A stretch of DNA of 64,000 nucleotides, from contig JAOASC010000015.1 of NCBI GenBank assembly GCA_025210295.1, forward strand, positions 103,983 through 167,982, given 5' to 3'. A program made the position numbers and the translations under genes. This document shows, piece by piece, positions 1 to 9,321 of the stretch. The DNA comes from Flavobacteriales bacterium. Lineage in GTDB: Bacteria; Bacteroidota; Bacteroidia; Flavobacteriales_D; Parvicellaceae. The notes beneath the pieces were generated by a model, which had not been told where the DNA came from, did not search any database, and saw nothing but the letters and a program-made list of their open reading frames with translations. The number at the start of each line of letters is the position of its first letter. Position 1 is the first letter of the stretch.

Positions 1-209
1 AGCGGTTTTAGCTTAAACTTTCCATCAAAATCGGTTGTTGCTCCAACTAATTGCTCTCCAACTTTTACGTAAACATTGGCGAAAGCTAACGGGTCACCAG
101 TCTCTTCTTCAAAGACTTTCCCATGTATTTCTCCAGTATTGTTTTGTGCCTGTATACCTACTGCTAACAGTAGTAGTACTCCTAATAATATTTTTTGAAT
201 TGTTTTCAT
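1..209 (-). CDS. Carboxypeptidase-regulatory-like domain protein, 5' part only
   Basis: The first 69 codons of a minus-strand gene that runs off the left edge. The ATG is at 207-209. The translation opens with a signal peptide (Lys near the start, a Leu/Val-rich core, ending AQ) and continues as GEIHGKVFEEETGDPLAFANVYV...GATTDFDGKF in form. This is the beta-sandwich seen at the N-terminus of TonB-dependent receptors and many secreted Bacteroidota proteins (CarboxypepD_reg-like). The cut-off part decides the function: it could be a receptor or a plain surface protein. It follows the PorP/SprF gene on the same strand after 87 bases. Confidence 0.75.
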   Translation of the reverse strand, partial: MKTIQKILLGVLLLLAVGIQAQNNTGEIHGKVFEEETGDPLAFANVYVKVGEQLVGATTDFDGKFKLKP

Positions 210-296
210 ATCTATATTTTTTAAATGATTTTTCTTCTTTATTAAACGACGTTCATTTATATAGATACCATTACATTCAATATTCCATAAAAAAAA

Positions 297-1319
297 TTAT
301 GTTTTTCTTAATTTTGTTCGATTATCAGCTAAGAAGCCTTTATAAGTTAGCGAAACTTCTATTCCTCCTCTCGATCTTGTTGCTGTTTTAAACTTAGAAA
401 CATTAGTATCATAACTCAACCCCAGTCTAAAATTTCTGTAATCAATTCCTGCTACAACAATTAATGCATCATTAACACGGTAATAAGCTCCAAAATCAAT
501 ATAAGATTCATCTGCATAAGTTGTATGTGAAGATGATTCTTTCATAACACTTCTATACAAAGCTCCTAATAATACTTCATTGTGCTTACCTTGTTTTACA
601 TACATTAACTTAGGAACGATTCTTCTCATAGAAAGCGAATTCCCTATAGGCGTTTCATAAGTTGCATGCACAACGAGTTTAGAAGGTAATCGATCTCCTG
701 AAAACAAAGTATAATTCGGTTTATTCACATGAAAGTAAGCTATACCACCAGTAAAGATTTCATCATCTTTAATTCGACTTTCTACAAGCACTCCTCCTGA
801 TAAATCGATGTATGCTTTAGCTGAATTGGCAAAACTCTCTCGTGTTGGCAATGTCGAATTATACTCATGATTCACAAACTGATTATCCCATGATAATTCA
901 TCAACCATAACACTATTTTGAGCATAGCCTCCTTGTAACCCCAAAGACATTTTTGTATCTCGACCGACTTCTTGGATTGCAGACAATGATAGGTTAAATT
1001 GGTTTTGTGTCCATTTGGAAGTTCCAGCTCTGTCTTGAGCAAAACTCAGTCCTACACCAATATCACTCAAGCCTTTTTTAAATGGTCTTTGCTTTAAGAG
1101 ATTCATATCATAAGCAACAGAAAATGTAGTATAAGGCAAACCAATACTTCCCCATTGATTTTTATAGTTATTAGCTATTCTAAAATCTTTTTGTAAAACA
1201 CCTGCATAAGCTGGATTTAAGGCAGTAACATTCACATCAAATTGAGAAAAGTGTATGTCTTGCCCATAACTATAACCTCCAATAACTATTAAACAAATTA
1301 TATAATAATATCTTTTCAT
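297..1319 (-). CDS. PorP/SprF family type IX secretion outer-membrane protein
   Basis: A 340-residue protein with a signal peptide ending near YGQ, followed by the family's opening pattern (DIHFSQF, then NPAYAG, then NNYKNQW). The rest alternates short amphipathic strands, as expected of an outer-membrane barrel. In Flavobacteriia these proteins are encoded beside large proteins with gliding-type (type B) T9SS C-terminal domains and are needed for secretion or anchoring of that partner. Here the partner gene ends only 9 bases upstream, so the two are almost certainly co-transcribed. Genomes carry many PorP/SprF paralogues, so I give no single symbol. Family assignment is firm; the exact partner is inferred from position. 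Confidence 0.9.
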   Translation of the reverse strand: MKRYYYIICLIVIGGYSYGQDIHFSQFDVNVTALNPAYAGVLQKDFRIANNYKNQWGSIGLPYTTFSVAYDMNLLKQRPFKKGLSDIGVGLSFAQDRAGTSKWTQNQFNLSLSAIQEVGRDTKMSLGLQGGYAQNSVMVDELSWDNQFVNHEYNSTLPTRESFANSAKAYIDLSGGVLVESRIKDDEIFTGGIAYFHVNKPNYTLFSGDRLPSKLVVHATYETPIGNSLSMRRIVPKLMYVKQGKHNEVLLGALYRSVMKESSSHTTYADESYIDFGAYYRVNDALIVVAGIDYRNFRLGLSYDTNVSKFKTATRSRGGIEVSLTYKGFLADNRTKLRKT

Positions 1320-1328
1320 ATCTCTTTT

Positions 1329-4300
1329 TTATCGCATTAACGAAACATCTCCTTTAAACTTTTTCCCCTCTCCATTTATTGCAGTTTGTAAATACCACAT
1401 ATAAACACCTTCGTTTGCTGGTTTACCATTTATTGTCCCATCCCATCCTATCGACTCATCATTAGATTCAAACACTTTTTTCCCCCATCTGTCATATACA
1501 GAAAAGTAGATTCCATTTAGATACCCCCTTACATACAAGACATCATTTTCTCCATCTCCATTAGGCGAAAATGCAGTAGGGACAAAAACATTCTCAATAG
1601 GAACTATAATTACTTGTCGATAAGCTGTACTCGAGCAACCATTGGCATTATACACTGTTAATTCCACTAAATAACTCCCTGTATCGGCATAGGTATGCAA
1701 TGGATCAAAATTAACACTATCCAAAGCGCCATCATCAAAATTCCACATCCAGATTACAGCATCAGTACTTGTGTTAACGAAAGTTATTTCTGAAGCTGTT
1801 ACAGGAGTATTATCTGGTGTTAGACTAAAATCAGCAATTGGATAATCGAAAGTGGTAATTAATCCTGGCGACTCAACGGTATCTTTACATCCTACAGTAT
1901 TCGTTACAATTAAATTCACATCATAAGTCCCGGCATTTTCATAACAATAGCCTTCATACTTATTACTTCCCTCTCCATAACCATTTTCAAAACTCCAATT
2001 CCAACTAGAAATTCCAGTACTATCTTCCGACTGGCTAGCAAAATTAACGCATATAGGAGCACACCCACCCGTAGTGTCTTGTGTAAAAATAGCAATGGGC
2101 TGATGTTTTACTTTTATAGTATCTGTGTTTAAATTGACACACCCCATATCTGAAACCACTTCAAGTGTTACTACATAATCTCCATGCAAACCATAATTGA
2201 AAACAGGACTCTCTTGAGTTGAAGTTGTTCCACCTACATCTCCAAAATTCCATTGGTACGTAATATTTGATCCACTTGAAATAACAGATGTATTCGTAAA
2301 TACCGTTGGTGGCTCATTCACACATACTTCTGATGCTACAAAACTTACTTGGGGTAAAGGATGAATCGTTACACTCTGTTGCAGATTACTTGAACAATTC
2401 TCATTTGAGATTGCTGTCAAAGTGACATCATAAGTCCCCGGAGCTTGGTAAGTATAAGTAGGATTTTGACTATTAGACGGATTAGATAGATCCCCAAAGT
2501 CCCAGACATAATTAGTAATTGCCCCAGGAAGGTTGATAATGCTATTATCTGTAAAAGTCACTGCATCTTCTAAACATTCATCCTGCATTGAGAAAGCTAC
2601 TTGTGGCATAGGATAAATAGTTACACTTCCTACTGCTGTGTCTTTACAGTTTTCATTAGTTGTTACAATTAATTCTATAGGGTAAGTTCCTTCTGAAAAA
2701 TATCCATGCGTTTCGTTCTGGTTTGTCCCATAATTTAAATCACCAAAATCCCATTCCCATCCTATAATCGTCCCTGAATTGATTGTCGACTGATCTGTAA
2801 ATTCAGCAGCTACATCTTGACACACATTAGCTGTAGAAAAATTAGCGATAGGAGCTTCAAAAGCTTCAACTATTCTAGACACTGTATCTAAACACCCATT
2901 GGCTGTCGCTACGATTTCAGAGACGGTATAACTTCCTGCCATTGTATAAGTATGATAGGGATTTGCAATTGTAGACTGAATTGGAGGTGTTGTGGTCTCA
3001 CCAAAATTCCATCCGTATGAAACAATAGCATCTCCAACAACATTCGATGCATCAACAAATGATAAAGAATCATACCAGCACTCAGAAGTATAGGTAAAAT
3101 TAGCAGTTGGTTTTGGAAAAATTTGAACAGGCATTGTTGTATCTTTAGTACAACCTAAAGCACTTGTAATGGTTAATCTTGTAGTATAAGAGCCAGCTGT
3201 AAAGGTATGATTTGGGTGTTGAGTTGTGTAATCAACAACACCATCATCTTCTATATCCCAACTCCAAGCATTTATAATTTCAGGAGCTGATATTGTACTA
3301 AGATCATTATAATTCACCTCTAAATATTCACAACTATCTACCAAACTAAAATTAGCCACAGGAATCTCTCCCACTACAACATTAATGGTATCCTCAGTAC
3401 TACATAAAGGAGCAAAAAAGATATCATCTATAGCAAAATCAGCCCCTGAGCAAATCATCGTTAACTCTCTAACACAAATATCAACTGAGGTATTAGTTCC
3501 TGAATTCCAAATTTGATTGAGTTCCTGCCAATCACAAGGTGTTGTTGATGTTTGTATTGTCCCTCCTATTTGAGTTCCATTAACAAAAAAGCCAATATTT
3601 GCTGTTGATGGCGTTGCATTAGCATTCGTAGCCCAAGCAGAAAATATATAATCGGTATTGGGAGAAACATCTATCGTTTGGCACCATAAATCAGATCCTC
3701 CTGCAACTCCATTTGTTCCACATGCTGCATCAACCAACATTAAATTACCAGTTCCTGTTGTATGATCATTACAATTAGCCCCCCAAAGTGTAGCTGTTGT
3801 AACAAAGGAATATCCACCTTGCTGCATTCCTGTAGGAAAATAATTATACTGACTTGTAAAGCCAACATTTCCAGCTTCAAAGTCTCCATTCTCCACAAGA
3901 TTTTCTCCTACATTAGAAACTTTTACAACATATACACCTGTAGTATCAGCCAAAAAAGTTTGACCAGCATCTCCATTATGCCATTCATAGTAATCATATC
4001 CTGCACCTGCATCAAGTGTCAGTGTAGCTCCATCACAGAGCGTTGTATCATTCCCTAAATTAACTTCATTAACAGCTGTTATCGTTATTGTATCATAAAT
4101 ACTATCAATAAAACACGGATAATGAGCCACAGATAACACGGTATAATCACCTGGTACTGCATACTGTATCGTAGGCTCCCATGCTGTTGAATTTGGAGTT
4201 GATGGTAAAGGAGTTCCTGTTTGCTCCCAAAACCAATCAACATTCAACATACCTGTAGTATCGGATAACTTAAAGTTTGTTGTTTCATTATAACACAAAT

Positions 4301-5492
4301 AAGAGGATTTTATCCTTACTGGTTCAGCGACAAAAAATGCTGGAAAAGCTGGTAGCCCCAATATAGAATACATATTTGTACCACTAAAAGTATTTACTCC
4401 AGCAATAGAAATTCCATTATCATCATAGTTTGCTCCAACTCCTAAGATATTAGGATTATTAATTACTCCCAACCTGGTTTGACTCTGTAGCGCAGCATAT
4501 ATTTTCCCATTTGGAGCTAATTGCAACCCACACATTCGATAACCTACTGTATTTGCTGTGGTTCCTACAATTGTTTGTGAAGCAACAAATGCAGCTTGAT
4601 TAGGAGCTAATAAATCATACTGATAAATATTAGGATTATTTAATCCCGTAAAATAAACAACATTGTTATTAGGTGAAAATTCAGAGCTGTAAGAATTCCC
4701 CCCTAAGGTTTGTGTAAACTTAGTGGTTAAAACTCCAGTAGCATTATTAAAATCAAAGACCTCCAAATTAGGAGCTGATCCATTGGCCACACTTACCAAT
4801 TTACTATTGGGTGAGACTTTAATAGAACCCGTTGCATTTACCCCAGTAGATACTGAAGCACTAATCACCGGTGTTAAATCAACTCCAGTAGGTTTAACAT
4901 GATATGCTCTCATATTCGTATTTCCTACCTCTTTCCCAATTATCCAATAATCGCAACCGTTAGCATGTTTAGCTACATTTGCCCCCTCTATAGTTGTAGT
5001 TCCAAACAAATGAATATTTTTATTGGCCGCCACAACATCTCCCATACCTCCATTTAGGGTCATATCTACTTCTGTATATCGAACTCCAGCATTAACCCCA
5101 CCAGCTGAGGTTCCATTACTTACTTCTATGGTAACAATATAATACCCATCATATCGTTTAGTCGTATAATTATATGTTGCAGGTTTAGGGCAAATAACTG
5201 CTGACTGTGTTGAACTTGGATTACCAAAAAGACCTGTTCCATTTGGCATCAAATTATGATTCTCATCCCATACATTTCTTCCATCGGTATAAAATACTAA
5301 ACGGCCATCTTTTCCACTAACAGCAGCACTCCCCTCTGATGTAGTTAACCTCCCATTATTTAATACTGTTGGAGGTGTAGTAGAAAAACTTAACCCCGCA
5401 TAACTACCAAAATACCAATTATTCCCCTCACTTTGAGTATACGCATACTGAACCAGCACGACCAATAAGAATAACACACACTTTTTCACCAT
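1329..5492 (-). CDS. Giant secreted PKD-repeat protein with gliding-motility (T9SS type B) C-terminal domain
   Basis: 1387 residues. A signal peptide is followed by a region of about 350 residues with propeller-like repeats (GRLVFYTDG, NGKIYAA). A middle stretch resembles a carbohydrate-binding or jelly-roll module (NGDFEAG onward, about residues 530-700). Seven PKD-type Ig repeats follow, each with a W-x-[WF]-[DNS]-[FI] core such as WEWDFGD and YVWDFGD. The last 85 or so residues begin VFVPTAFSPNGDGENDVL and continue through YDRWGKKVFES and GWDG, the type B T9SS sorting domain. Export through the T9SS to the surface or medium is expected, probably helped by the PorP/SprF protein downstream. 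Substrate or adhesive target cannot be read from sequence. Confidence 0.9.
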   Translation of the reverse strand: MVKKCVLFLLVVLVQYAYTQSEGNNWYFGSYAGLSFSTTPPTVLNNGRLTTSEGSAAVSGKDGRLVFYTDGRNVWDENHNLMPNGTGLFGNPSSTQSAVICPKPATYNYTTKRYDGYYIVTIEVSNGTSAGGVNAGVRYTEVDMTLNGGMGDVVAANKNIHLFGTTTIEGANVAKHANGCDYWIIGKEVGNTNMRAYHVKPTGVDLTPVISASVSTGVNATGSIKVSPNSKLVSVANGSAPNLEVFDFNNATGVLTTKFTQTLGGNSYSSEFSPNNNVVYFTGLNNPNIYQYDLLAPNQAAFVASQTIVGTTANTVGYRMCGLQLAPNGKIYAALQSQTRLGVINNPNILGVGANYDDNGISIAGVNTFSGTNMYSILGLPAFPAFFVAEPVRIKSSYLCYNETTNFKLSDTTGMLNVDWFWEQTGTPLPSTPNSTAWEPTIQYAVPGDYTVLSVAHYPCFIDSIYDTITITAVNEVNLGNDTTLCDGATLTLDAGAGYDYYEWHNGDAGQTFLADTTGVYVVKVSNVGENLVENGDFEAGNVGFTSQYNYFPTGMQQGGYSFVTTATLWGANCNDHTTGTGNLMLVDAACGTNGVAGGSDLWCQTIDVSPNTDYIFSAWATNANATPSTANIGFFVNGTQIGGTIQTSTTPCDWQELNQIWNSGTNTSVDICVRELTMICSGADFAIDDIFFAPLCSTEDTINVVVGEIPVANFSLVDSCEYLEVNYNDLSTISAPEIINAWSWDIEDDGVVDYTTQHPNHTFTAGSYTTRLTITSALGCTKDTTMPVQIFPKPTANFTYTSECWYDSLSFVDASNVVGDAIVSYGWNFGETTTPPIQSTIANPYHTYTMAGSYTVSEIVATANGCLDTVSRIVEAFEAPIANFSTANVCQDVAAEFTDQSTINSGTIIGWEWDFGDLNYGTNQNETHGYFSEGTYPIELIVTTNENCKDTAVGSVTIYPMPQVAFSMQDECLEDAVTFTDNSIINLPGAITNYVWDFGDLSNPSNSQNPTYTYQAPGTYDVTLTAISNENCSSNLQQSVTIHPLPQVSFVASEVCVNEPPTVFTNTSVISSGSNITYQWNFGDVGGTTSTQESPVFNYGLHGDYVVTLEVVSDMGCVNLNTDTIKVKHQPIAIFTQDTTGGCAPICVNFASQSEDSTGISSWNWSFENGYGEGSNKYEGYCYENAGTYDVNLIVTNTVGCKDTVESPGLITTFDYPIADFSLTPDNTPVTASEITFVNTSTDAVIWMWNFDDGALDSVNFDPLHTYADTGSYLVELTVYNANGCSSTAYRQVIIVPIENVFVPTAFSPNGDGENDVLYVRGYLNGIYFSVYDRWGKKVFESNDESIGWDGTINGKPANEGVYMWYLQTAINGEGKKFKGDVSLMR

Positions 5493-5532
5493 ATATTCTA
5501 GACGTTTATGACCCCTTTATAGTTGCCACTAC

Positions 5533-5564
5533 CAAAATTAAGATTAAAAATGAGACAAAACAAA
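5533..5564 (-). promoter_or_regulatory. Promoter for the PKD/PorP operon
   Basis: Read on the minus strand, TTTG (5561-5564) is followed after 20 bases by TAATTTTG (5533-5540). This matches the Bacteroidota -33/-7 consensus in both boxes and spacing. Transcription would start about 35 bases before the ATG at 5492. The -33 box lies inside the last codons of the upstream gene, so that gene and this operon probably have separate starts. Confidence 0.55.
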
Positions 5565-6308
5565 CGTTTTAAGAACACCTTTGTAAAATTGCCATTTAGT
5601 TAGCTTCTGTTCTTTGATTGCTCCATGATCCCAATACTTAACATTTACTATATTGTTTCCCATATAACAAATATCTTTTAACACAATATAGTGCCATGGA
5701 TTTCTAAACCACTTTCCTTTACTCTCCCAACTTATTGTACGGTATAACAAAATTATTTGTTGCTTTTGTTTTAAGAGCATTCGAATTTGTTTGACATTCC
5801 ACCCTAAAAACATAGAATTTACAACGTTAAGCTTCAGCATATTCTGCAGTAAATTCAAAATCTCAGATGGCCAAGTCATTCCCTCCATCGTACCCTTTTC
5901 GAATCCTAAGCTTGTATTTTCCTTGAATCGTATTGCTCCAATTAACACCAAACTAACCCCATTAAATCCTTTAGTAGGTTTAACATAACGAGCCCAAAAT
6001 TCAACTCGATCTTTTTCCTGAATTTTATACGCATTGATTTCTCCTACGCCTTCACAATATAAGTGTATCGCGAATTTAACTAATTGAAGTAATTCAGACT
6101 GAGCAACCACATGAATTACTGCAGCAACTCCACAAGTATTTTTAGATTGAAACAAAAGTTCGCCCTGTGAAAGAATAAACTTTTTTAAACTCTTAATAAA
6201 CTCCTCTTTGTGAACATGTGTAAAAATAGTTTTTGAAGAGGTTTTATTTTCAAACTCATCACATAAGATTAATGCTTTTTCTATAATATCTTCGTTTATT
6301 AGATTCAA
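5544..6308 (-). CDS. Hypothetical protein with papain-like Cys/His motifs, TTG start
   Basis: 254 residues; I do not recognise the family. A segment reading NTCGVAAVIHV (about residue 57) resembles the nucleophile-cysteine helix of papain-like and C39-like peptidases. Near the C-terminus HYIVLKDI followed by KYWDHG resembles the His and Asp half of such a site. No signal peptide is visible. No ATG occurs early in the frame; the TTG at 6306-6308 has a good AAGGAG ribosome site 7 bases upstream, which is why I accept it. The gene is divergent from kynU. The peptidase idea is an inference from motifs only; substrate unknown. Confidence 0.6.
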   Translation of the reverse strand: MNLINEDIIEKALILCDEFENKTSSKTIFTHVHKEEFIKSLKKFILSQGELLFQSKNTCGVAAVIHVVAQSELLQLVKFAIHLYCEGVGEINAYKIQEKDRVEFWARYVKPTKGFNGVSLVLIGAIRFKENTSLGFEKGTMEGMTWPSEILNLLQNMLKLNVVNSMFLGWNVKQIRMLLKQKQQIILLYRTISWESKGKWFRNPWHYIVLKDICYMGNNIVNVKYWDHGAIKEQKLTKWQFYKGVLKTFVLSHF

Positions 6309-6342
6309 TTTTACACTCCTTACTTAAATTAATATATTCTCG

Positions 6343-6350
6343 TATATTTG
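6343..6350 (+). promoter_or_regulatory. Candidate -7 element for the kynurenine genes
   Basis: TATATTTG matches the Bacteroidota -7 consensus TAnnTTTG exactly and lies about 90 bases before the kynU start, in the divergent gap. I see no convincing -33 TTTG at 19-21 bases, so this is a weaker call than the two-box promoters elsewhere in the window. Confidence 0.35.
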
Positions 6351-6440
6351 TGAGAGCTTCAACTACTACACATGAAAACAATCATTTAAGTAAAATGTTT
6401 AGTTCCATGTGAAAGATAAAAGTACAACAAAAAAGAACAC

Positions 6441-7715
6441 ATGAAATATACTAATTCGTTAGCTTTTGCCAAAGAACTTGACGCAAAAGACCCTCTAAAA
6501 GACTATAGAAAGGCATTTATTTTTCCCTCTTTCACCGATAAACCAGTTGTTTACTTCACTGGAAACTCTCTTGGTTTACAGCCTAAATCTGTTAAAGCCG
6601 CTATTAATACCGAATTAGATGATTGGGGAAAATGGGGAGTAGAAGGGCATTTTGAAGCACAAAACCCTTGGGTATCCTATCATGAACTCTTGACAGAAAA
6701 AACAGCTCGTTTAGTTGGAGCTCTACCAAAGGAAGTTGTTGTTACTCATAGTTTAACAACTAACTTACATTTACTCATGATTTCTTTTTATCAACCCCAA
6801 GGGAAAAGGAATAAAATAATTTGTGAGAAAAAAGCTTTTCCTAGTGATCAATATGCTATACAATCTCAAGCAAAGTTACATGGTTTTCAACCAGAAGAGG
6901 TCATTATTGAGGTAGGGCCAAGAGCTGGTGAACATCTCATTCGTGAAGAAGACATCCTTGCTAAAATAAAGGAAACTGGTGATGAACTTGCCATGATTAT
7001 GATTGGAGGGGTAAACTATTATAGTGGTCAGGTTTTCGATATGAAAGCCATAACAGAAGCAGGACATAAAGTAGGGGCAAAAGTTGGTTTTGATCTTGCT
7101 CATGCAGCAGGAAACATCAAATTAGAGTTAAATAACTGGGGGGTTGATTTTGCTACTTGGTGTTCGTATAAATATTTAAATTCTAGCCCAGGTGGCGTTA
7201 GCGGTCTATACATTAACGAAAAACATGTAGACGACGAAAACCTCCTACGCTTAGCAGGATGGTGGGGACACAACAAAGAACAACGTTTCTTAATGGCCGA
7301 TGAATTTCAACCAATACCAACAGCTGAATCTTGGCAATTAAGCAATGCCCCAGTCATAGCTATGGCAATTCACAATGCCTCACTTTCTATTTTTGATGAA
7401 GTTGGTATGGATGCATTAATAGAAAAAAGAGACCAACTTACTGGTTATCTAGAGTTTATTATCAATGACATTTCAAGTAGATACGAAAATGTAAACTTTG
7501 AAATAATAACACCTAGAGCCCCCTTAAAAAGAGGAGCTCAGCTTTCTATTCTAGCTCATGGTAAGGGTAAAGAATTATTCAACTTTATAGCTAAAGAGGG
7601 AGTTGTCGCTGACTGGAGAGAACCCAATGTTATTCGAATTGCACCAGCCCCACTTTACAACAATTATGAAGACGTCTATCGATTTGGAAAAATTCTTGAA
7701 GAGGCGCTTAGATGA
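6441..7715 (+). CDS. kynU: Kynureninase
   Basis: A 424-residue PLP enzyme that cleaves 3-hydroxykynurenine (or kynurenine) to 3-hydroxyanthranilate (or anthranilate) and alanine, in the tryptophan-to-NAD or tryptophan breakdown route. Landmarks: YFTGNSLGLQP near residue 38, the cofactor-binding GFDLAHAAGN with Asp218, and the Schiff-base lysine Lys244 in CSYKYLNSSPGG. C-terminal WREPNVIRIAPAPLYN is also typical. Length fits the family. Kynurenine monooxygenase lies about 250 bases downstream on the same strand, so the two steps are encoded together. The stop codon lies within the first unit of the octanucleotide repeat tract that follows. Confidence 0.95.
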   Translation: MKYTNSLAFAKELDAKDPLKDYRKAFIFPSFTDKPVVYFTGNSLGLQPKSVKAAINTELDDWGKWGVEGHFEAQNPWVSYHELLTEKTARLVGALPKEVVVTHSLTTNLHLLMISFYQPQGKRNKIICEKKAFPSDQYAIQSQAKLHGFQPEEVIIEVGPRAGEHLIREEDILAKIKETGDELAMIMIGGVNYYSGQVFDMKAITEAGHKVGAKVGFDLAHAAGNIKLELNNWGVDFATWCSYKYLNSSPGGVSGLYINEKHVDDENLLRLAGWWGHNKEQRFLMADEFQPIPTAESWQLSNAPVIAMAIHNASLSIFDEVGMDALIEKRDQLTGYLEFIINDISSRYENVNFEIITPRAPLKRGAQLSILAHGKGKELFNFIAKEGVVADWREPNVIRIAPAPLYNNYEDVYRFGKILEEALR

Positions 7716-7798
7716 TTAGATGATTAGATGATTAGATGATTAGATGATTAGATGATTAGATGATTAGATGATTAGATGATTAGATGATTAGATGATTA
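7711..7798 (+). repeat. Octanucleotide tandem repeat, 11 units of GATGATTA
   Basis: Eleven perfect, uninterrupted copies of an 8-base unit begin inside the last codons of kynU; the stop TGA at 7713-7715 is part of the first copy. Because 8 is not a multiple of 3, the tract places TGA or TAG in all three forward frames, so changes in copy number cannot extend kynU. Such perfect arrays are prone to slippage. Related tracts occur at 10102-10165, 10804-10824 and 33021-33058. Confidence 0.97.
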
Positions 7799-7813
7799 AA
7801 GTTTAAAAATAAA

Positions 7814-7984
7814 ATGGAAATAACCAATACACATATCACACAATTAACTTTACAAGCATTCGTAATACTGATATTGGGATTGGTTTTGTGGCGTTTAATG
7901 GTTGCTTATTCAAAAAAATCATCTAAACCTAAAGGAAGCACTTATTTTGACACAAAATATAGAGATAAATGGAAAAGGAAGTAA
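7814..7984 (+). CDS. Small single-span membrane protein between kynU and kmo
   Basis: A 56-codon gene. ATG at 7814; the N-terminal half has a strong hydrophobic helix (about residues 16-31, LQAFVILILGLVLWRLMV), followed by a Lys/Ser-rich hydrophilic tail ending KWKRK. It overlaps the kmo start by 16 bases in another frame, which suggests translational coupling. Short, one transmembrane helix, positive tail inside: possibly an accessory protein of the pathway or a membrane anchor, but nothing in it identifies a role. I favour it as a real gene because of its overlap with kmo and normal composition. Confidence 0.6.
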   Translation: MEITNTHITQLTLQAFVILILGLVLWRLMVAYSKKSSKPKGSTYFDTKYRDKWKRK

Positions 7985-9321
7985 TAATAGTCGGAGCTGG
8001 ACTTGTAGGATCATTATGGGCAGTTTACTTGACTAACGCAGGGTATAAAGTTCGTATTTATGAAAGTCGTTCTGACATCAGAAAAGCTGAAATTAAAGCT
8101 GGAAAATCAATTAATTTAGCATTATCTGATAGAGGATGGAATGCTCTAGAACACGCTGGTATTTCGGGGGAGATACAACCAATAGCCATTCCCATGTCTG
8201 GAAGAATCATGCATAGCCTAAAAGGTGACTTAACCTATCAGCCTTACGGAAAAGAAAACCAAGCTATTTATTCAGTTTCTAGAGGTGACTTAAATAAAAA
8301 AATGGTTGAAATTGCCACTCAAAAAGGCGCTGAAATTTATTACAATGAAAAGTGTATTGACTTAGACTCCCATAAAGGGACGATCACTTTCGAAAACACA
8401 CAAACTAAAGAGCTACAAACGATACATTCTAAATTAATTTTTGGTGCTGATGGAGCTTTTTCAAAAGTAAGGTATGCTGGTTTACAAAAGTTACCTCGAT
8501 TTAACTATAGCCAAAAATACATTGAAGATGGTTACAAGGAACTGTTACTACCAGCCAATGAAGACGGCAGTTATAAATTAGACAAAAATGCTCTACATAT
8601 CTGGCCTAGAGGTCGTTTTATGCTAATTGCTCTACCTAATGATGATGGCTCTTTCACGTGCACGTTGTTTATGCCTTATGAAGGAGATAAAAATGCTTTC
8701 GAGTCATTAGATACTGATGAAAAAGTAATTGAGTTCTTTAAAACAACTTTTCCCGACTTTTACGAAATTATGCCTAATCTATTAGAGGATTGGCATCAGC
8801 ACCCACTTTCAGGTTTAGCAATTATTCGATGCTTCCCATGGACCAACCATACAACGGCTTTAATTGGTGATGCAGCCCATGCTACCGTTCCTTTCTATGG
8901 ACAAGGTATGAATTCAGGCTTTGAGGATTGTTACGTATTAAACACTTTAATGGAAGAACATAACCATAATTGGGATACCATATTTAAAAGCTATGAAAAA
9001 TTAAGAAAACCTGATGGAGATGCGATTCAAGATTTATCGCTACATAATTACTACGTTATGCGTGACTATGTAGCTGATCCTAAATTCTTACTGCAAAAGA
9101 AAATTGAAGCTCATATTTTTGAAAAACATCCAGAAAAATGGATGCCACTCTACAGCCAAGTAACTTTTAGTCATATCCGCTACTCTAAAGCATGGAAAGT
9201 TGGTATGCAGCAAGAGGCAATCATGAAAGAAATTATTGAACTTCCAGAGATTGAAGAAAAATGGAATAGCAAAGAAATAGAACAAATCATTTTAGAAAAA
9301 TTAGATAACATATCTGAATAA
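7969..9321 (+). CDS. kmo: Kynurenine 3-monooxygenase
   Basis: A 450-residue FAD-dependent aromatic hydroxylase converting kynurenine to 3-hydroxykynurenine with NADPH and oxygen. The N-terminal GAGLVGSLWAVYL is the Rossmann FAD motif, with the matching acidic residue in YESRSD. GADGAFSKVR is the second fingerprint (DG motif). GDAAHATVPFYGQGMNSGFEDC is the third (GD motif), in the form typical of KMO. Length matches the family. Its product is the preferred substrate of kynU upstream. The start overlaps the small membrane protein gene, and its stop overlaps the next gene by one base (TAATG), so this is one transcription unit. Confidence 0.95.
   Translation: MEKEVIIVGAGLVGSLWAVYLTNAGYKVRIYESRSDIRKAEIKAGKSINLALSDRGWNALEHAGISGEIQPIAIPMSGRIMHSLKGDLTYQPYGKENQAIYSVSRGDLNKKMVEIATQKGAEIYYNEKCIDLDSHKGTITFENTQTKELQTIHSKLIFGADGAFSKVRYAGLQKLPRFNYSQKYIEDGYKELLLPANEDGSYKLDKNALHIWPRGRFMLIALPNDDGSFTCTLFMPYEGDKNAFESLDTDEKVIEFFKTTFPDFYEIMPNLLEDWHQHPLSGLAIIRCFPWTNHTTALIGDAAHATVPFYGQGMNSGFEDCYVLNTLMEEHNHNWDTIFKSYEKLRKPDGDAIQDLSLHNYYVMRDYVADPKFLLQKKIEAHIFEKHPEKWMPLYSQVTFSHIRYSKAWKVGMQQEAIMKEIIELPEIEEKWNSKEIEQIILEKLDNISE

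Noticed and set aside
7711..7798. CRISPR or protein-coding repeat
   Set aside because: Unit is 8 bases without spacers and has stops in all frames.
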